From positions 1 to 64,000 of the forward strand of contig JBMNES010000001.1 of NCBI GenBank assembly GCA_050948905.1: DNA of 64,000 nt, read 5' to 3'. The notes below the pieces were generated by a model that was not told where the DNA came from, made no database searches, and saw only the letters and a program-made list of their open reading frames with translations. Origin of the DNA: DTKD01 sp050948905 (GTDB lineage Bacteria; Armatimonadota; UBA5829). Shown piece after piece: positions 26,884 through 35,442 of the stretch (position 1 is the first letter of the stretch; the number at the start of each line of letters is the position of its first letter). The position numbers were made by a program, and so were the translations under genes.

Positions 26884-28110
26884 TTACGCCTCTAAATCCA
26901 AACTGGCCATCTCTACGATATCGAGCAGTTGCTCATGACGTCTTGATACATGCTCATCCCGCAATGCAGCTTTGACCTTACTGGACTTTGCGCTTTCCTC
27001 AATATCACTTTTCACGACTGAGGCGGAGTTCTTCACAAGTTCACGAATAAGTGGGGCGGCGGTATCGCTGTAGAACACCTTTCGACTGCGCCCCCAAGTG
27101 CCATAGCCACCAGGTTCACCTATGTAGGTCAGCACCATCCATTCGACAATCTTTTTTCTGACTGCTGGCGGAATGTGAGCTAGACCACCAACCTCGCGTA
27201 GGTCACGGAGTATGATTCCATGCTTTTCATATGCCGTCCAGCCTGGACTGGCTTTTGCCATTTCTTCTAAGACGTGCTCGAAGAATTGTGTTCGTTGAGC
27301 CGTTTTTAGGTATGCCAGAACCCCACAAGCTTGAGCTAGCTTGGCAAACACATGATCCATCGGCTTCCGAGCCAAGCGATCCTGAAGGTGCTTCGCAATC
27401 TCCAGCTTTACTGAATTCTGCGTGTGCGATTCCAAAGTCTGGATTGATGTAACTGCATTACGGCGCACTATATCAGGTTGCTTATCGTTTAACGCCGTGC
27501 TCACAAGAAAGAGTGTTATCTCCTGCTGACGTGGTTGAGGCGCATGGGCATAGTCTTCTACTATCTCGTGGCTTAACGCTGCTGGTCCTGGTTGCTCCAC
27601 AATATCTTTGATGTCTTGTACACGTATCAATGTAACCGGGTCGCGCGCGAGGACGACTTCTATGCAGGTCTTGAACACATATACGCAGTCCTCAAGCCCC
27701 GCCTCATATTCGTCGTCTTCATGCTCCAAGTCCTTACGAATGTCGTAGACTCGGGTCATTTTTCTATACTCAGGTCTGGACAACAAGCCCATGTAGTAAG
27801 CTAAATCAATCAGCTTGGCGGTGCTATAGCGTTCAACATCATCGGGACGTTCGACTTGTGGCAGTTTGTTCTGTGCTGCTGCTTGCTTCGCGATGTCGAG
27901 TCCGGCGATTACCACTTTCTCTCGTAAATCATGTATGGCAGCGTTGAAGATGCGCTGGCAGGCGCTACTTGGATCAACCCTCATTAGGCGGCGCGTACGT
28001 TCAACCAAGCTCTTGACTCGCCAAACAGGACGTATCTTCTCCATAATTGATGGCACATCGGTTGTCTGCATGAGTTCTGCATTCACCGAAGGCACTATTG
28101 GACGATCCAT
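26884..28110 (-). CDS. Hypothetical protein with HEPN-like R-x4-H motif
   Basis: This 408-residue, mostly helical protein is not one I can name. Around residue 140 it reads YDIRKDLEHEDDEYE, where R-KDLE-H fits the R-x4-6-H active-site motif of HEPN ribonucleases, and the preceding helix (LIDLAYYMGLLSRPEYRK) fits the rest of a HEPN fold. The second half is helical and repeat-like, perhaps a scaffold. I chose the ATG at 28110 because GGAGGG stands 6 nt upstream; the frame is open to 28158. It lies in a run of defence and mobile genes, so an RNase-based abortive role is a reasonable hypothesis. Confidence 0.7.
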   Translation of the reverse strand: MDRPIVPSVNAELMQTTDVPSIMEKIRPVWRVKSLVERTRRLMRVDPSSACQRIFNAAIHDLREKVVIAGLDIAKQAAAQNKLPQVERPDDVERYSTAKLIDLAYYMGLLSRPEYRKMTRVYDIRKDLEHEDDEYEAGLEDCVYVFKTCIEVVLARDPVTLIRVQDIKDIVEQPGPAALSHEIVEDYAHAPQPRQQEITLFLVSTALNDKQPDIVRRNAVTSIQTLESHTQNSVKLEIAKHLQDRLARKPMDHVFAKLAQACGVLAYLKTAQRTQFFEHVLEEMAKASPGWTAYEKHGIILRDLREVGGLAHIPPAVRKKIVEWMVLTYIGEPGGYGTWGRSRKVFYSDTAAPLIRELVKNSASVVKSDIEESAKSSKVKAALRDEHVSRRHEQLLDIVEMASLDLEA

Positions 28111-28425
28111 ATTTCCCTCCTTGATGACGGGTCTGTACCCGATCTTATCGTAGCTCATACCAAGTTTCCAATAACTGATCTATCTAATATAATTATATAT
28201 ACATTATAACCAATCGTGTGACAATATTTGAGATTTTATTATTTATTTTCTGAGGCTACTGGATAAGGCCAGCACACCTCCAGCCCGTCAGGGATAAACG
28301 TGCATATTTGGTGCAACATCGTCTAGTCATCGGGATAGCATATGTTACGAATGTACATGATATGTAGTAATACCTGTTATGGCAGTAGATCAGATCATTG
28401 CCCGTATCACCATCGTCAGAGCATC
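28111..28425. other. Gene-free AT-rich stretch
   Basis: These 315 bp lie between the HEPN-like gene and the insertion sequence. They are AT-rich near 28,180-28,250, as expected of a promoter region for the minus-strand gene to the left. I see no RNA gene or coding frame. Confidence 0.5.
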
Positions 28426-28441
28426 CATCGCCTGCAGCATG
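28426..28441 (+). repeat. Target site duplication, left copy
   Basis: The 16-mer CATCGCCTGCAGCATG ends exactly where the left inverted repeat of the insertion sequence begins and recurs exactly at the other end (29907-29922). Confidence 0.9.
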
Positions 28442-29906
28442 TGTTATAGCAGAGGGACTATGTCCCCTTTTTTGCAAAGGGAAAATGTCCCTTTTTATTT
28501 CAGTTTATGCTATTCTTGTTGCGTTAATGGTGCGGCCTGTGCCGGCTCTTCTGGCAGTTGGTTTTGCCTTATGAGCCGGTACAGTGCCTTTATCTGGCTC
28601 CTGCGCGGAAGCAAGATATACCCACTTCGACTCCCTGGCTGCTCTCACTCCTTTCCTTCGGTTTTTCGCTCGGATCGGCTCCGCAATATCGGTTGGTGGC
28701 GCCGTAGCTATCACAGCATCGTTGTAGTAAACCCTCCAGCTTCCATCCAGCATCTGACACATCTGCACCTTGACTCCGGCGTAGCTTCTCTGCTTTGGCC
28801 CCGGGGCCACGTCAATAATCATTCCCGCATAACGAATAGCTTTGTCGTTGCCTACTATAGCTTCATATTTAAGCGACAGAACCCGTGCAAGGTCACAGCC
28901 GCGGGCAGGCTTTCTCCACGCGCTCTGCGCGTTCTGAGCAGCAACGCTAAAATTGCTATTGAGATCGTCAACAAATGTCTCATCCAGATACTTGTTTGCC
29001 GCTTCTATATCCGTGATGCCCTTTAAGCGCAACTGCGCTACAAGCCGGTCCTGCAACGTTTTAAAGAGCCTTTCCACACGCCCCTTTGCCTGTGGAGTCA
29101 GAGCATCTATGGGCTCAATTCCAAGCGCCTCAAGAGCTGCGCCTACCTGTGTAGGGTCTTGTCTGCCGGCTAACTCCTCCTCTATGCTCCAGAAACTATC
29201 GTTCCTCTTGAGAGCTGAATGCCTGTCCTGATACGTGCTAAGCGGAATACCGTGCTTATCTATCACACGCCTTAGCAACTCCAGATATGCCCAAGAACAC
29301 TCAGCTTCACAAAAGAACAGACCTACCACTTTGCTTGTCGCATCGTCTATTGCAGCCATAAGACAACAGGCGGGCATATCTTTACCAAACCAACGGTGAG
29401 GACTGCCGTCCCAGAGCATCATCAACCCCTCATTTGCTTTCCTGGCTCTTCTCTTGAAGTGTTTTGGCGGCTTACGCTTATGCTTGGCCTTGATGCCCGC
29501 TCCACGCCGGATTGTCCTGACACACTCGCGAGATAGCTCTATGTGCTCCTCGCACTTTAACATCTCGGTGAAATGAGTGTCATTGAAATCGTGATACTTC
29601 TCCTTAGATAGAGCGATAACTTGTGTCTTTAAATCATCATCTATCTTATTTGCAGGAGACCTGCCGATGTTACCGTGGACCAGACCCTTGATTCCCTCCT
29701 TATCGAAATCTTCCTTGAGCCGTTTTACGTGCCGGTAACTCACCCCAAGAATCTGAGATGCTTCTTTTAGTGTGATGCGATTTTCCTGCACCATCCCAAG
29801 AACATGATGGCGTGATATCTGCTTGATTCCTATTCCTTTAACCCCACTTCCCATGGGGACATTATCCCACGGCAGTTAAGGGGGACATAATCGCTCTGCA
29901 TATACA
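28442..29906 (-). mobile_element. IS1202/ISNCY-like insertion sequence, 1465 bp, intact
   Basis: The element is bounded by 26-nt terminal inverted repeats that start TGT and match at 20 of 26 positions (28442-28467 and 29881-29906), both ending TATGTCCCC. A further AATGTCCC copy lies about 25 nt inside each end, giving paired transposase-binding-like sites. Perfect 16-bp direct repeats abut both ends. One intact transposase gene fills the element. Long target duplications and TGT ends are features of the IS1202 group, formerly within ISNCY; that assignment comes from memory of the family. Identical duplications imply a fairly recent insertion. Confidence 0.88.
28505..29854 (-). CDS. DDE transposase (ISNCY/IS1202-like)
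   Basis: This 449-residue protein has an N-terminal helix-turn-helix (LKEASQILGVSYRHVKRLKE, about residues 24-43) followed by a DDE integrase core. The core shows LWDGSPHRWFG (first Asp), STYQDRHSALKR (second Asp) and KGRVERLFKTLQDR (catalytic Glu). A basic tail follows. The frame is complete and lies wholly within the terminal inverted repeats. It catalyses cut or copy transposition of its own element. No strong ribosome site precedes the ATG at 29854, so a start slightly downstream is possible. Confidence 0.92.
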   Translation of the reverse strand: MGSGVKGIGIKQISRHHVLGMVQENRITLKEASQILGVSYRHVKRLKEDFDKEGIKGLVHGNIGRSPANKIDDDLKTQVIALSKEKYHDFNDTHFTEMLKCEEHIELSRECVRTIRRGAGIKAKHKRKPPKHFKRRARKANEGLMMLWDGSPHRWFGKDMPACCLMAAIDDATSKVVGLFFCEAECSWAYLELLRRVIDKHGIPLSTYQDRHSALKRNDSFWSIEEELAGRQDPTQVGAALEALGIEPIDALTPQAKGRVERLFKTLQDRLVAQLRLKGITDIEAANKYLDETFVDDLNSNFSVAAQNAQSAWRKPARGCDLARVLSLKYEAIVGNDKAIRYAGMIIDVAPGPKQRSYAGVKVQMCQMLDGSWRVYYNDAVIATAPPTDIAEPIRAKNRRKGVRAARESKWVYLASAQEPDKGTVPAHKAKPTARRAGTGRTINATRIA

Positions 29907-29922
29907 CATCGCCTGCAGCATG
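29907..29922 (+). repeat. Target site duplication, right copy
   Basis: Exact copy of the 16-mer at 28426-28441, abutting the right inverted repeat of the insertion sequence. Confidence 0.9.
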
Positions 29923-30073
29923 TTGTCCTCTTACCATTCACCCATTGACCAGCACACAGTTTATAGCACGATATCGCCGAACAATCTATTGCCGCATATG
30001 ATTCCCTGTCGCGACAGTTATATGCTCATCGCCTCTCCATCAACGTACAAGTCTCTAATCGTGGAGTAAATAT

Positions 30074-30349
30074 TTAAGATACGTCCTGGCCCTTTCTGCG
30101 CTTGCTCTTATTCCCGTCACGCTGAAGCCCATAGACGATGCACTCCACTCCCGTCTCACCCAAAACGTAGTCCATCAAAGCAATCGTGAAGGCATTTTCA
30201 TCGAAGTTCCCATAGGTGCTGGCGGTAGTGCTAAGCTCCACGTGCCATATATCATTCATTTGGAACACGCCATTCAATAAAATAGGTATATGAGATACGG
30301 GATTCGCCTTTAGGTAATCCTCTACTACTGCTATAATCTTTCGTGCCAT
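30074..30349 (-). CDS. Hypothetical 91-residue protein
   Basis: This small acidic protein begins MARKIIAVVEDYLKANP and ends in a lysine/arginine-rich tail (GNKSKRRKGQ). I place its start at 30349 because GGAGGA lies 7 nt upstream; an upstream in-frame ATG (30373) lacks such a site. No family is recognised. It is alone between the insertion sequence and the integrase remnant on the opposite strand. Confidence 0.55.
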   Translation of the reverse strand: MARKIIAVVEDYLKANPVSHIPILLNGVFQMNDIWHVELSTTASTYGNFDENAFTIALMDYVLGETGVECIVYGLQRDGNKSKRRKGQDVS

Positions 30350-30465
30350 TAGCTTGTCCTCCAAGAATATCAAAGATATTGCATTTGTTAACCAATAAAT
30401 GCCGGGTTTTGCTCAATTATATCATAAATGTCTGCTATTAGAAAGGCCTAACGAGGAACGTATGA

Positions 30466-31269
30466 GTTCACAATACGATCGTTATAGGCCCCCCTAGCGA
30501 ACGACCTATTCAGTATGTACAAGCGGTTCTTCACAAAGCGTTTAATCATGCAATAATGACCGGTTTGATGGCTGTGAATCCTACCGACCGCGTGGAAAAA
30601 CGGAAGCCACGTCCGGTAGAGCGCTATGCTATGACGACACCCCAGGAAATAATCGATCTGTTTGTTAAAGTCCGGCACACATCAAACTACCTGCCAATTG
30701 TACTTGCTGCAACCCTCGGAGCTCGTGCGTCGGAGATACTGGCACTGAACTGGGGTGATGTTGACTTCGACCGGGGTACTGTGACGTTTCGCAGAATGGT
30801 ATCGCAGGACGCGAGCAACAATCCAGTCTACGAAGATCTCAAGACCGACTCCAGCCGACGCACAATACCTATCCCGGAATGGACGCTTCAAGAGCTGAAA
30901 ACTCACAAAATCGGATGGGAGGGACTGAGGGAGCAACTTGAGCCGGAGTATAATCCGGAGGGCATCATCTGTCCGAGACTTGATGGTAGTCTTCACAAAC
31001 CCAAGAGCTTTGCAAGTTCTGTAAGGGACACGCTTCGGCGGGCCGGATGCAGCCTGACGTTTCACGACCTAAGGCACAGCCACGCCACTGTGCTCGCCTA
31101 TATGGGCGTTTCATTTAAAGAAATACAGGAGAGATTGGGACACACCCTCCTTTCGACTACTATGAATATTTACCTGCATGCGGCCCCGAACATGCAGAAA
31201 CGGGCGATACAACAGTTCGACCAGCATCTGCAAACGGCGGCCTCCAACGACCAGACAGAGGGAGCTTAA
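30466..31269 (+). pseudogene. Tyrosine recombinase/integrase, 5'-truncated
   Basis: The C-terminal catalytic domain is complete, with ARASEILAL (first Arg), FHDLRHSHAT (H-x-x-R), LGHT and NIYLH (nucleophilic Tyr). The frame can be read back to 30466 through IQYVQAVLHKAFNHAI, part of the core-binding domain, but an in-frame TGA precedes it and the arm-binding domain is absent. It is therefore about 265 codons of a protein that is usually 370-400. An internal ATG at 30556 could give a 237-residue product. It marks a former integrative element; the nearby tRNA-Leu is a candidate attachment site. Confidence 0.85.
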
Positions 31270-31353
31270 TCTGACTTTGCTAACCGTTCTGTTAGCAATT
31301 GCATTGGCGCTGTTAGATTCTCTGCTGCCGATATTGGGCATGTGCCTTGCCTG

Positions 31354-32148
31354 TCATACTGGTTGTTTCGGTTGGGGAGGGCCACTGCGTGTTAGCAATC
31401 CCATCTTTCGTGGATCGCCATTAGCTTTCCAGAGAGCCTTGTCAATCACATCAATAATACTCACGTGCGAGCTAATGGCGGCACCTAGGTCTTTCGCCAC
31501 AGCCTGAAGAGCATCGCGTTGCTGGCTGGCGGCAGATTCCCAGCAGAATCGATAGAAATCAAGCAAGTTGCGGTAACCCGAGCCGTCGAGTTGGGCGATA
31601 TTGTTTGCGGCGAAGTGCTCGGATGAACTGTCCTCCAAAGCAAAAGTGAAGTAACTCCACGTCTGTACCGACAATGCAACTTGCCAATCGTAGATAACAA
31701 AGCTGTCGGGAAAGCAAAAATGCATCCACTTCGTCAGCAATGAGTAAGGGTGGTGTAAACCGGATTTCGACATGTGCTGAAGTGTGCGGGGAATGAAAGC
31801 GGCAATCGACGCGGCTTCGGCATCCGAACACTGGAGGATATCTGGCGGATCGTTGCTCCACCAACCCTCAAACTGAACGGAGTCGAAGGCGATCTGGGCC
31901 ATATCTTGTATCAGAGCCAGGGAATATCTTGTACGATAGAAACCATTCACGCTTCGCAACGAGCTATACGCGTTAATCGAACTGTCTGCTCCAACGGCAT
32001 TCGCCTTCAGTTCCAAGCACTCATCGCGCATAACTTTCTCACCCTTGGCAGCAGATAGTAGGTACGCACGTGTTTGCCCATCTATCGCACTCTCGATAGC
32101 ATAATCGATAAACTGAACCGCCGCGTGAGGCGGGATGATATTAGCCAT
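31354..32148 (-). CDS. Hypothetical protein, 264 residues
   Basis: I do not recognise this protein with confidence. It is helical and soluble, with a distinctive central stretch LLTKWMHFCFPDSFVIYDWQ around residue 140. Sentences of this type (a buried helix, then FP-x-x-F-x-I-x-D) appear in several uncharacterised proteins of defence islands. The ATG at 32148 is chosen because GGAGGAG stands 8 nt upstream, whereas the upstream ATG at 32154 is too close to it. It lies between the integrase remnant and an AbiGi-like gene on the same strand as the latter. Confidence 0.6.
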   Translation of the reverse strand: MANIIPPHAAVQFIDYAIESAIDGQTRAYLLSAAKGEKVMRDECLELKANAVGADSSINAYSSLRSVNGFYRTRYSLALIQDMAQIAFDSVQFEGWWSNDPPDILQCSDAEAASIAAFIPRTLQHMSKSGLHHPYSLLTKWMHFCFPDSFVIYDWQVALSVQTWSYFTFALEDSSSEHFAANNIAQLDGSGYRNLLDFYRFCWESAASQQRDALQAVAKDLGAAISSHVSIIDVIDKALWKANGDPRKMGLLTRSGPPQPKQPV

Positions 32149-32502
32149 TGGCATCTCCTCCTAGATAGTAGTATCGAGTAAAAGCCCACGGCAATTAAGG
32201 GTTCTGCGCGTCTTCCGTTGTATGGGGAAAGGGGGAAGCTGTTTCAGAAGTCCCTGAACGGGATATTCTGGCCAGGATCTAGACGTGCCTGAAGTCAAAA
32301 AAATCGCGAGAGGCCACCTCTCGACCATTTTAGCAATCCGTTTTTCAGAATGCGTTTCCACTAAATGAGTTTTGAGACAGCTTCGGTGTTACCCGAAACA
32401 GTAAAAAACAAAATAGTCGACACCTGTGATTGGCGATCTACGGCTAGGTGTGGTCCTGCGAATGGACGACCACTGTGTGAGGCGTGGCATCCCCCATCTT
32501 CA
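32149..32502. other. Gene-free stretch with IS-end-like sequences
   Basis: These 354 bp contain no convincing gene. They hold a minus-strand terminator (32297-32323), an IS-end-like sequence GTTTTGAGACAGCTTC (32369-32384) whose near-inverse recurs at 33532-33548, and a 19-mer (32224-32242) shared on the opposite strand with 15926-15944 beside the IS1182 remnant. Together these suggest debris of IS1182-type elements. Confidence 0.5.
32297..32323 (-). terminator. Rho-independent terminator
   Basis: On the minus strand a perfect 7-bp stem (CGAGAGG/CCTCTCG) with a TGG loop is followed, after two bases, by a run of seven T. It would end transcripts from the AbiGi-like gene that stops at 32503. 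Confidence 0.7.
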
Positions 32503-33387
32503 CTATATAATATTATGTAAACGAATAGCCTCCATAGACTTGACTTCCACTCCTGCATCGTGATAAGGCTGTAGTTCTTTATCAGACCCATCAATCAGTG
32601 CTTTAGTCCATTGCTCAGCGCATTCGCTTGTATTGACCAGTATGAACTCGACATCAGATGGCTTAAATGGCAGTTCAGTCTCATTTCCACGGGGAAGAAA
32701 TCGCCATTCATGCTGGTATCGATAAGCCGCGTCCTCGATCAATCTCAGACGTTCGGCTTCCAGTTTTCGGATCACTTTGAGAACTTTGCGAGCCCACCCA
32801 ACGTTACCTGTCCCGGCTCCATCTTCCTTTCCTAACTCTAGCAGGCTATCAGTGATCTCACCCAGTTCTCCGACAATGTGAGGCAGTGAAGCAACTGCGC
32901 CCTCGCCCATCACATACTGCACTGGCTCGCATCGTTTTGCAGGGATGGAATCTCTTTTAAGAGCAATTGCGAACTCCCCGAAGTCGTGTTTGCAAGTGGC
33001 CAGTATGGCAAGAGATAGCTCAGTAAAAGAGATCATTGTTGATTTCAGACCGAGCAACCACTTGCAAAACTCCTTGTCAAAATCATCTTGATCGAGCACA
33101 AATCCAGGACTTATGCGTTCAATAATCGCCTGCCGTTCCGCCTTCCGTGCCTTCACGACTCTGCTTTCTTCAATAGCATTGCGAGCTAATATGATCTGCT
33201 GTCCGTTGTAATCCTCAAACAAGGGTTTAGGTGGCCATGATGGCCTCAGACAGCGCGAGTGGAGGATTTCTTTCAGAACGCTGCTTGCCTTATTGGGTTG
33301 TTTTCGGTACTTACGTCCGCAGAAATGCACTAGGCTATGTTCGAATATTCCTAATCGGTTTTCTTGACCCCAATTCCTAAACAACAT
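32503..33387 (-). CDS. AbiGi-like protein (putative abortive infection)
   Basis: This 294-residue protein shows MISFTELSLAILATCKHDFG followed by EFAIALKRDSI, and later AAYRYQHEWRFLP around residue 225. That arrangement resembles the AbiGi antitoxin family (PF10899) and the related DUF2971 group; the match is from memory and moderate. AbiGi belongs to the lactococcal AbiG system, but no AbiGii-like partner is visible beside it here. The gene sits between two inverted IS-end-like sequences (32369 and 33548) and has its own terminator downstream, so it may have moved as a cargo unit. Confidence 0.5.
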   Translation of the reverse strand: MLFRNWGQENRLGIFEHSLVHFCGRKYRKQPNKASSVLKEILHSRCLRPSWPPKPLFEDYNGQQIILARNAIEESRVVKARKAERQAIIERISPGFVLDQDDFDKEFCKWLLGLKSTMISFTELSLAILATCKHDFGEFAIALKRDSIPAKRCEPVQYVMGEGAVASLPHIVGELGEITDSLLELGKEDGAGTGNVGWARKVLKVIRKLEAERLRLIEDAAYRYQHEWRFLPRGNETELPFKPSDVEFILVNTSECAEQWTKALIDGSDKELQPYHDAGVEVKSMEAIRLHNII

Positions 33388-33649
33388 GCATCTCCTCTCG
33401 CAAGAAACAACGCGGAGAGCTATCTGTGGCTACGCTCTCCCGTTATTATAGTGGCTGCTTTGTGTATTGCCAATGGGGATGAGTGATGAACGTCAAATAA
33501 ATGTGAAGAATGCGTTGTTTCTAGAAACCCTGAAGCTGTCCCAAAAACATCTACGAGCCACTCCAGATTACCCGCCTCCCGTTGCTCCACGGACACGTTA
33601 TGAAGTCACGCCATCTTAGCGACTCAGGAGCGGCGTCGATCTAGGTCGA

Positions 33650-33806
33650 AAAGGCCGAAAAGAGAGCCTTGTTGAGGCATTTCCTCATGTTATGGACCAA
33701 CAATACCAGAGACATCTCCGCAGTAGCGCCATCCACTTTCTTCTCTTGTTCGCACACACGCAGAGCATTGTATAGTCCACCATATCGTTCCTTTCGCTTC
33801 ACCATG
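33650..33806 (-). pseudogene. IS1182-type transposase, C-terminal remnant
   Basis: The minus strand reads GGLYNALRVCEQEKKVDGAT followed by AEMSLVLLVHNMRKCLNKAL, resembling the C-terminal helix of IS1182-type transposases (E-M-S-L-x-x-x-x-x-N-x-R-x-x-L-N). No upstream DDE core is present, so it is a fragment. An IS-end-like sequence lies to its left at 33532-33548, in the right place for the element's end. The rest of 33388-33859 shows nothing else. Confidence 0.5.
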
Positions 33807-33859
33807 ATTGGGCCCACCCCTCACCCTGATCAGAACACGATAATCATTCGCCGCATTGC

Positions 33860-34648
33860 CTAAGTAATCTTGTTCTTGTCAACGGGATAACCCGCTTGAG
33901 ACAACTCGTCCGCCAGCCTATATTTCCAAGCTCCGCTAGAATCTAGTTCGACATACGCTAACCCCCGTAAATCAGAAGGTATCTCAACTCCCGGCTCATA
34001 CAATACCGCCGTCTTGTGGCGGCCGAGCTTTCCGCAGAAGTATCCGAACTCGAATATGACGTTCTGCCGTGCTCGACTTTGAACCTCATTATTCTGTTTA
34101 GCACCGCCAATGTCATCGGCGGTCAACAGGACTATTGCATACGACGCGTTGCCACCGTGCGACTCGAACTTCTCAATGATCGTCTGCCCGCTATTCGGTT
34201 CGTCTTGCAGTACGCAGCACTCAATACCTAGCTGACCCAGCAAGAATCTTACTTCGGCCAATTTTCCATGGTTCTGGCCGTGGACGATAAATACGCTACC
34301 ATCACCGATGGACTCAGAGACTTCAGTGGAATACGATGCGTCCATACATTTCTCTAAGAGATTCCGCAAAGATACTATATGGTCTTTAGCCTGTTTCCTC
34401 CCTTTACTGTGGGACTTTTGAAATCGACCGTCCCCAGGAGCACCGAATGTAGTAGGAGTATAGCGTATCTGCGAAAGCGCCGTGAGTGCCTGCGATTGGT
34501 CGCCATATATAGCGGCCAACACATTTTGCGCACGATCATTCCACACCGTGTATTCATCTTCTGAATCCGGCCACGTATCTATCAGTTCCGAAAGTAACTC
34601 CAGTGCTTTCTTATGCGAAATACGGATGGTAATAGCGCCAGTGATCAT
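33860..34648 (-). CDS. TIR-like nucleotide-binding domain protein (PF10137 type)
   Basis: This 262-residue protein has a C-terminal TIR-like domain starting near residue 117 (SVFIVHGQNHGKLAEVRFLL). It continues with IVLLTADDIGG and RARQNVIFEFGYFCGKLGR, and ends with a YVELDSSGAWKYRLADEL stretch. That pattern is the predicted nucleotide-binding TIR-like family used as an effector in CBASS/Pycsar-type defences; the Glu in VIFEFGYF is the likely NADase residue. The first 110 residues form a helical unit of unknown function. No nucleotide cyclase is nearby, so the trigger is unknown. The gene stands alone. Confidence 0.8.
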   Translation of the reverse strand: MITGAITIRISHKKALELLSELIDTWPDSEDEYTVWNDRAQNVLAAIYGDQSQALTALSQIRYTPTTFGAPGDGRFQKSHSKGRKQAKDHIVSLRNLLEKCMDASYSTEVSESIGDGSVFIVHGQNHGKLAEVRFLLGQLGIECCVLQDEPNSGQTIIEKFESHGGNASYAIVLLTADDIGGAKQNNEVQSRARQNVIFEFGYFCGKLGRHKTAVLYEPGVEIPSDLRGLAYVELDSSGAWKYRLADELSQAGYPVDKNKIT

Positions 34649-34819
34649 TACTCTTCCTCCAATATATCAGCAGACTTTGAATATTATCGTCATTATATAT
34701 CAATGATAGGTTTGGAGTGGCGGGGTAAGAACTCATCATATGCTATGTTGCCCGTGTTTTTGTAGCAGGCATTTTTTCGTTTCGATTGACGTCTAAAATC
34801 GTCCATTAATTCGCCATTA

Positions 34820-35182
34820 CTACATAATCCCCAGCTTATTTTTTATATAGGCCAAGGCTAGGCCTTTAATAATTTCCAAGGGAAGTGAGCCAAGGGGTTT
34901 CAGCTTGTCAATCGTGTAGTTCCACACCCCAGTATCCCTTACCGAATCCAGGAATTCGTGACCCTCCCAGGTGATGTAGTAAATAATATAATCCCGGCAG
35001 TCAAGAGTGGATATGTCTCTTCCAGCTATCAGGCCGCCCTCTCCCATGATTTTAAGGTTATAGTAGATGGCGTCAGCCTCATATCCGTCAATCGCTATCT
35101 CACTGGCAGGTAACAGTTCTGTGCCCTGGTTTTCCTCGAGGTAGAACAACAGTTTGCGCACAAGATCCATATCACGTTTCAT
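34820..35182 (-). CDS. DUF2513 family protein
   Basis: This 120-residue protein begins MKRDMDLVRKLLFYLEENQG and includes YITWEGHEFLDSVRD, matching DUF2513, a small winged-helix-like family frequent in phages and integrative elements. Its function is unknown; a DNA-binding or regulatory role is likely from the fold. GAGGA precedes the ATG by about 10 nt. It is the last accessory gene before tRNA-Leu. Confidence 0.8.
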   Translation of the reverse strand: MKRDMDLVRKLLFYLEENQGTELLPASEIAIDGYEADAIYYNLKIMGEGGLIAGRDISTLDCRDYIIYYITWEGHEFLDSVRDTGVWNYTIDKLKPLGSLPLEIIKGLALAYIKNKLGIM

Positions 35183-35344
35183 TATTCGCCGTCCTCGTTC
35201 CCATCAGTTAATCCCGTTCTGTTAATAATTTTACTGGATCGTCCCGCAGATTATGTTAGCAATCCGTTAGCAGTTTTACTTTATTGGAGGTCTTGGCCAG
35301 GCCGTGATTTGTTAGCCTGACCTAATTATGAGCACAAAAAATAG

Positions 35345-35428
<84 letters not shown>

Positions 35429-35442
35429 TTATTGTTTGAGGT

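Noticed and set aside
33532..33806. The IS1182 fragments at 15.6 kb and 33.7 kb as two halves of one split element
   Set aside because: Both are on the minus strand, but the N-terminal piece lies downstream of the C-terminal piece, so they must come from separate copies.
34820..35182. DUF2513 and the TIR-like protein as a toxin-antitoxin pair
   Set aside because: They are separated by 171 bp, show no coupling, and neither family is known to me as part of such a pair.
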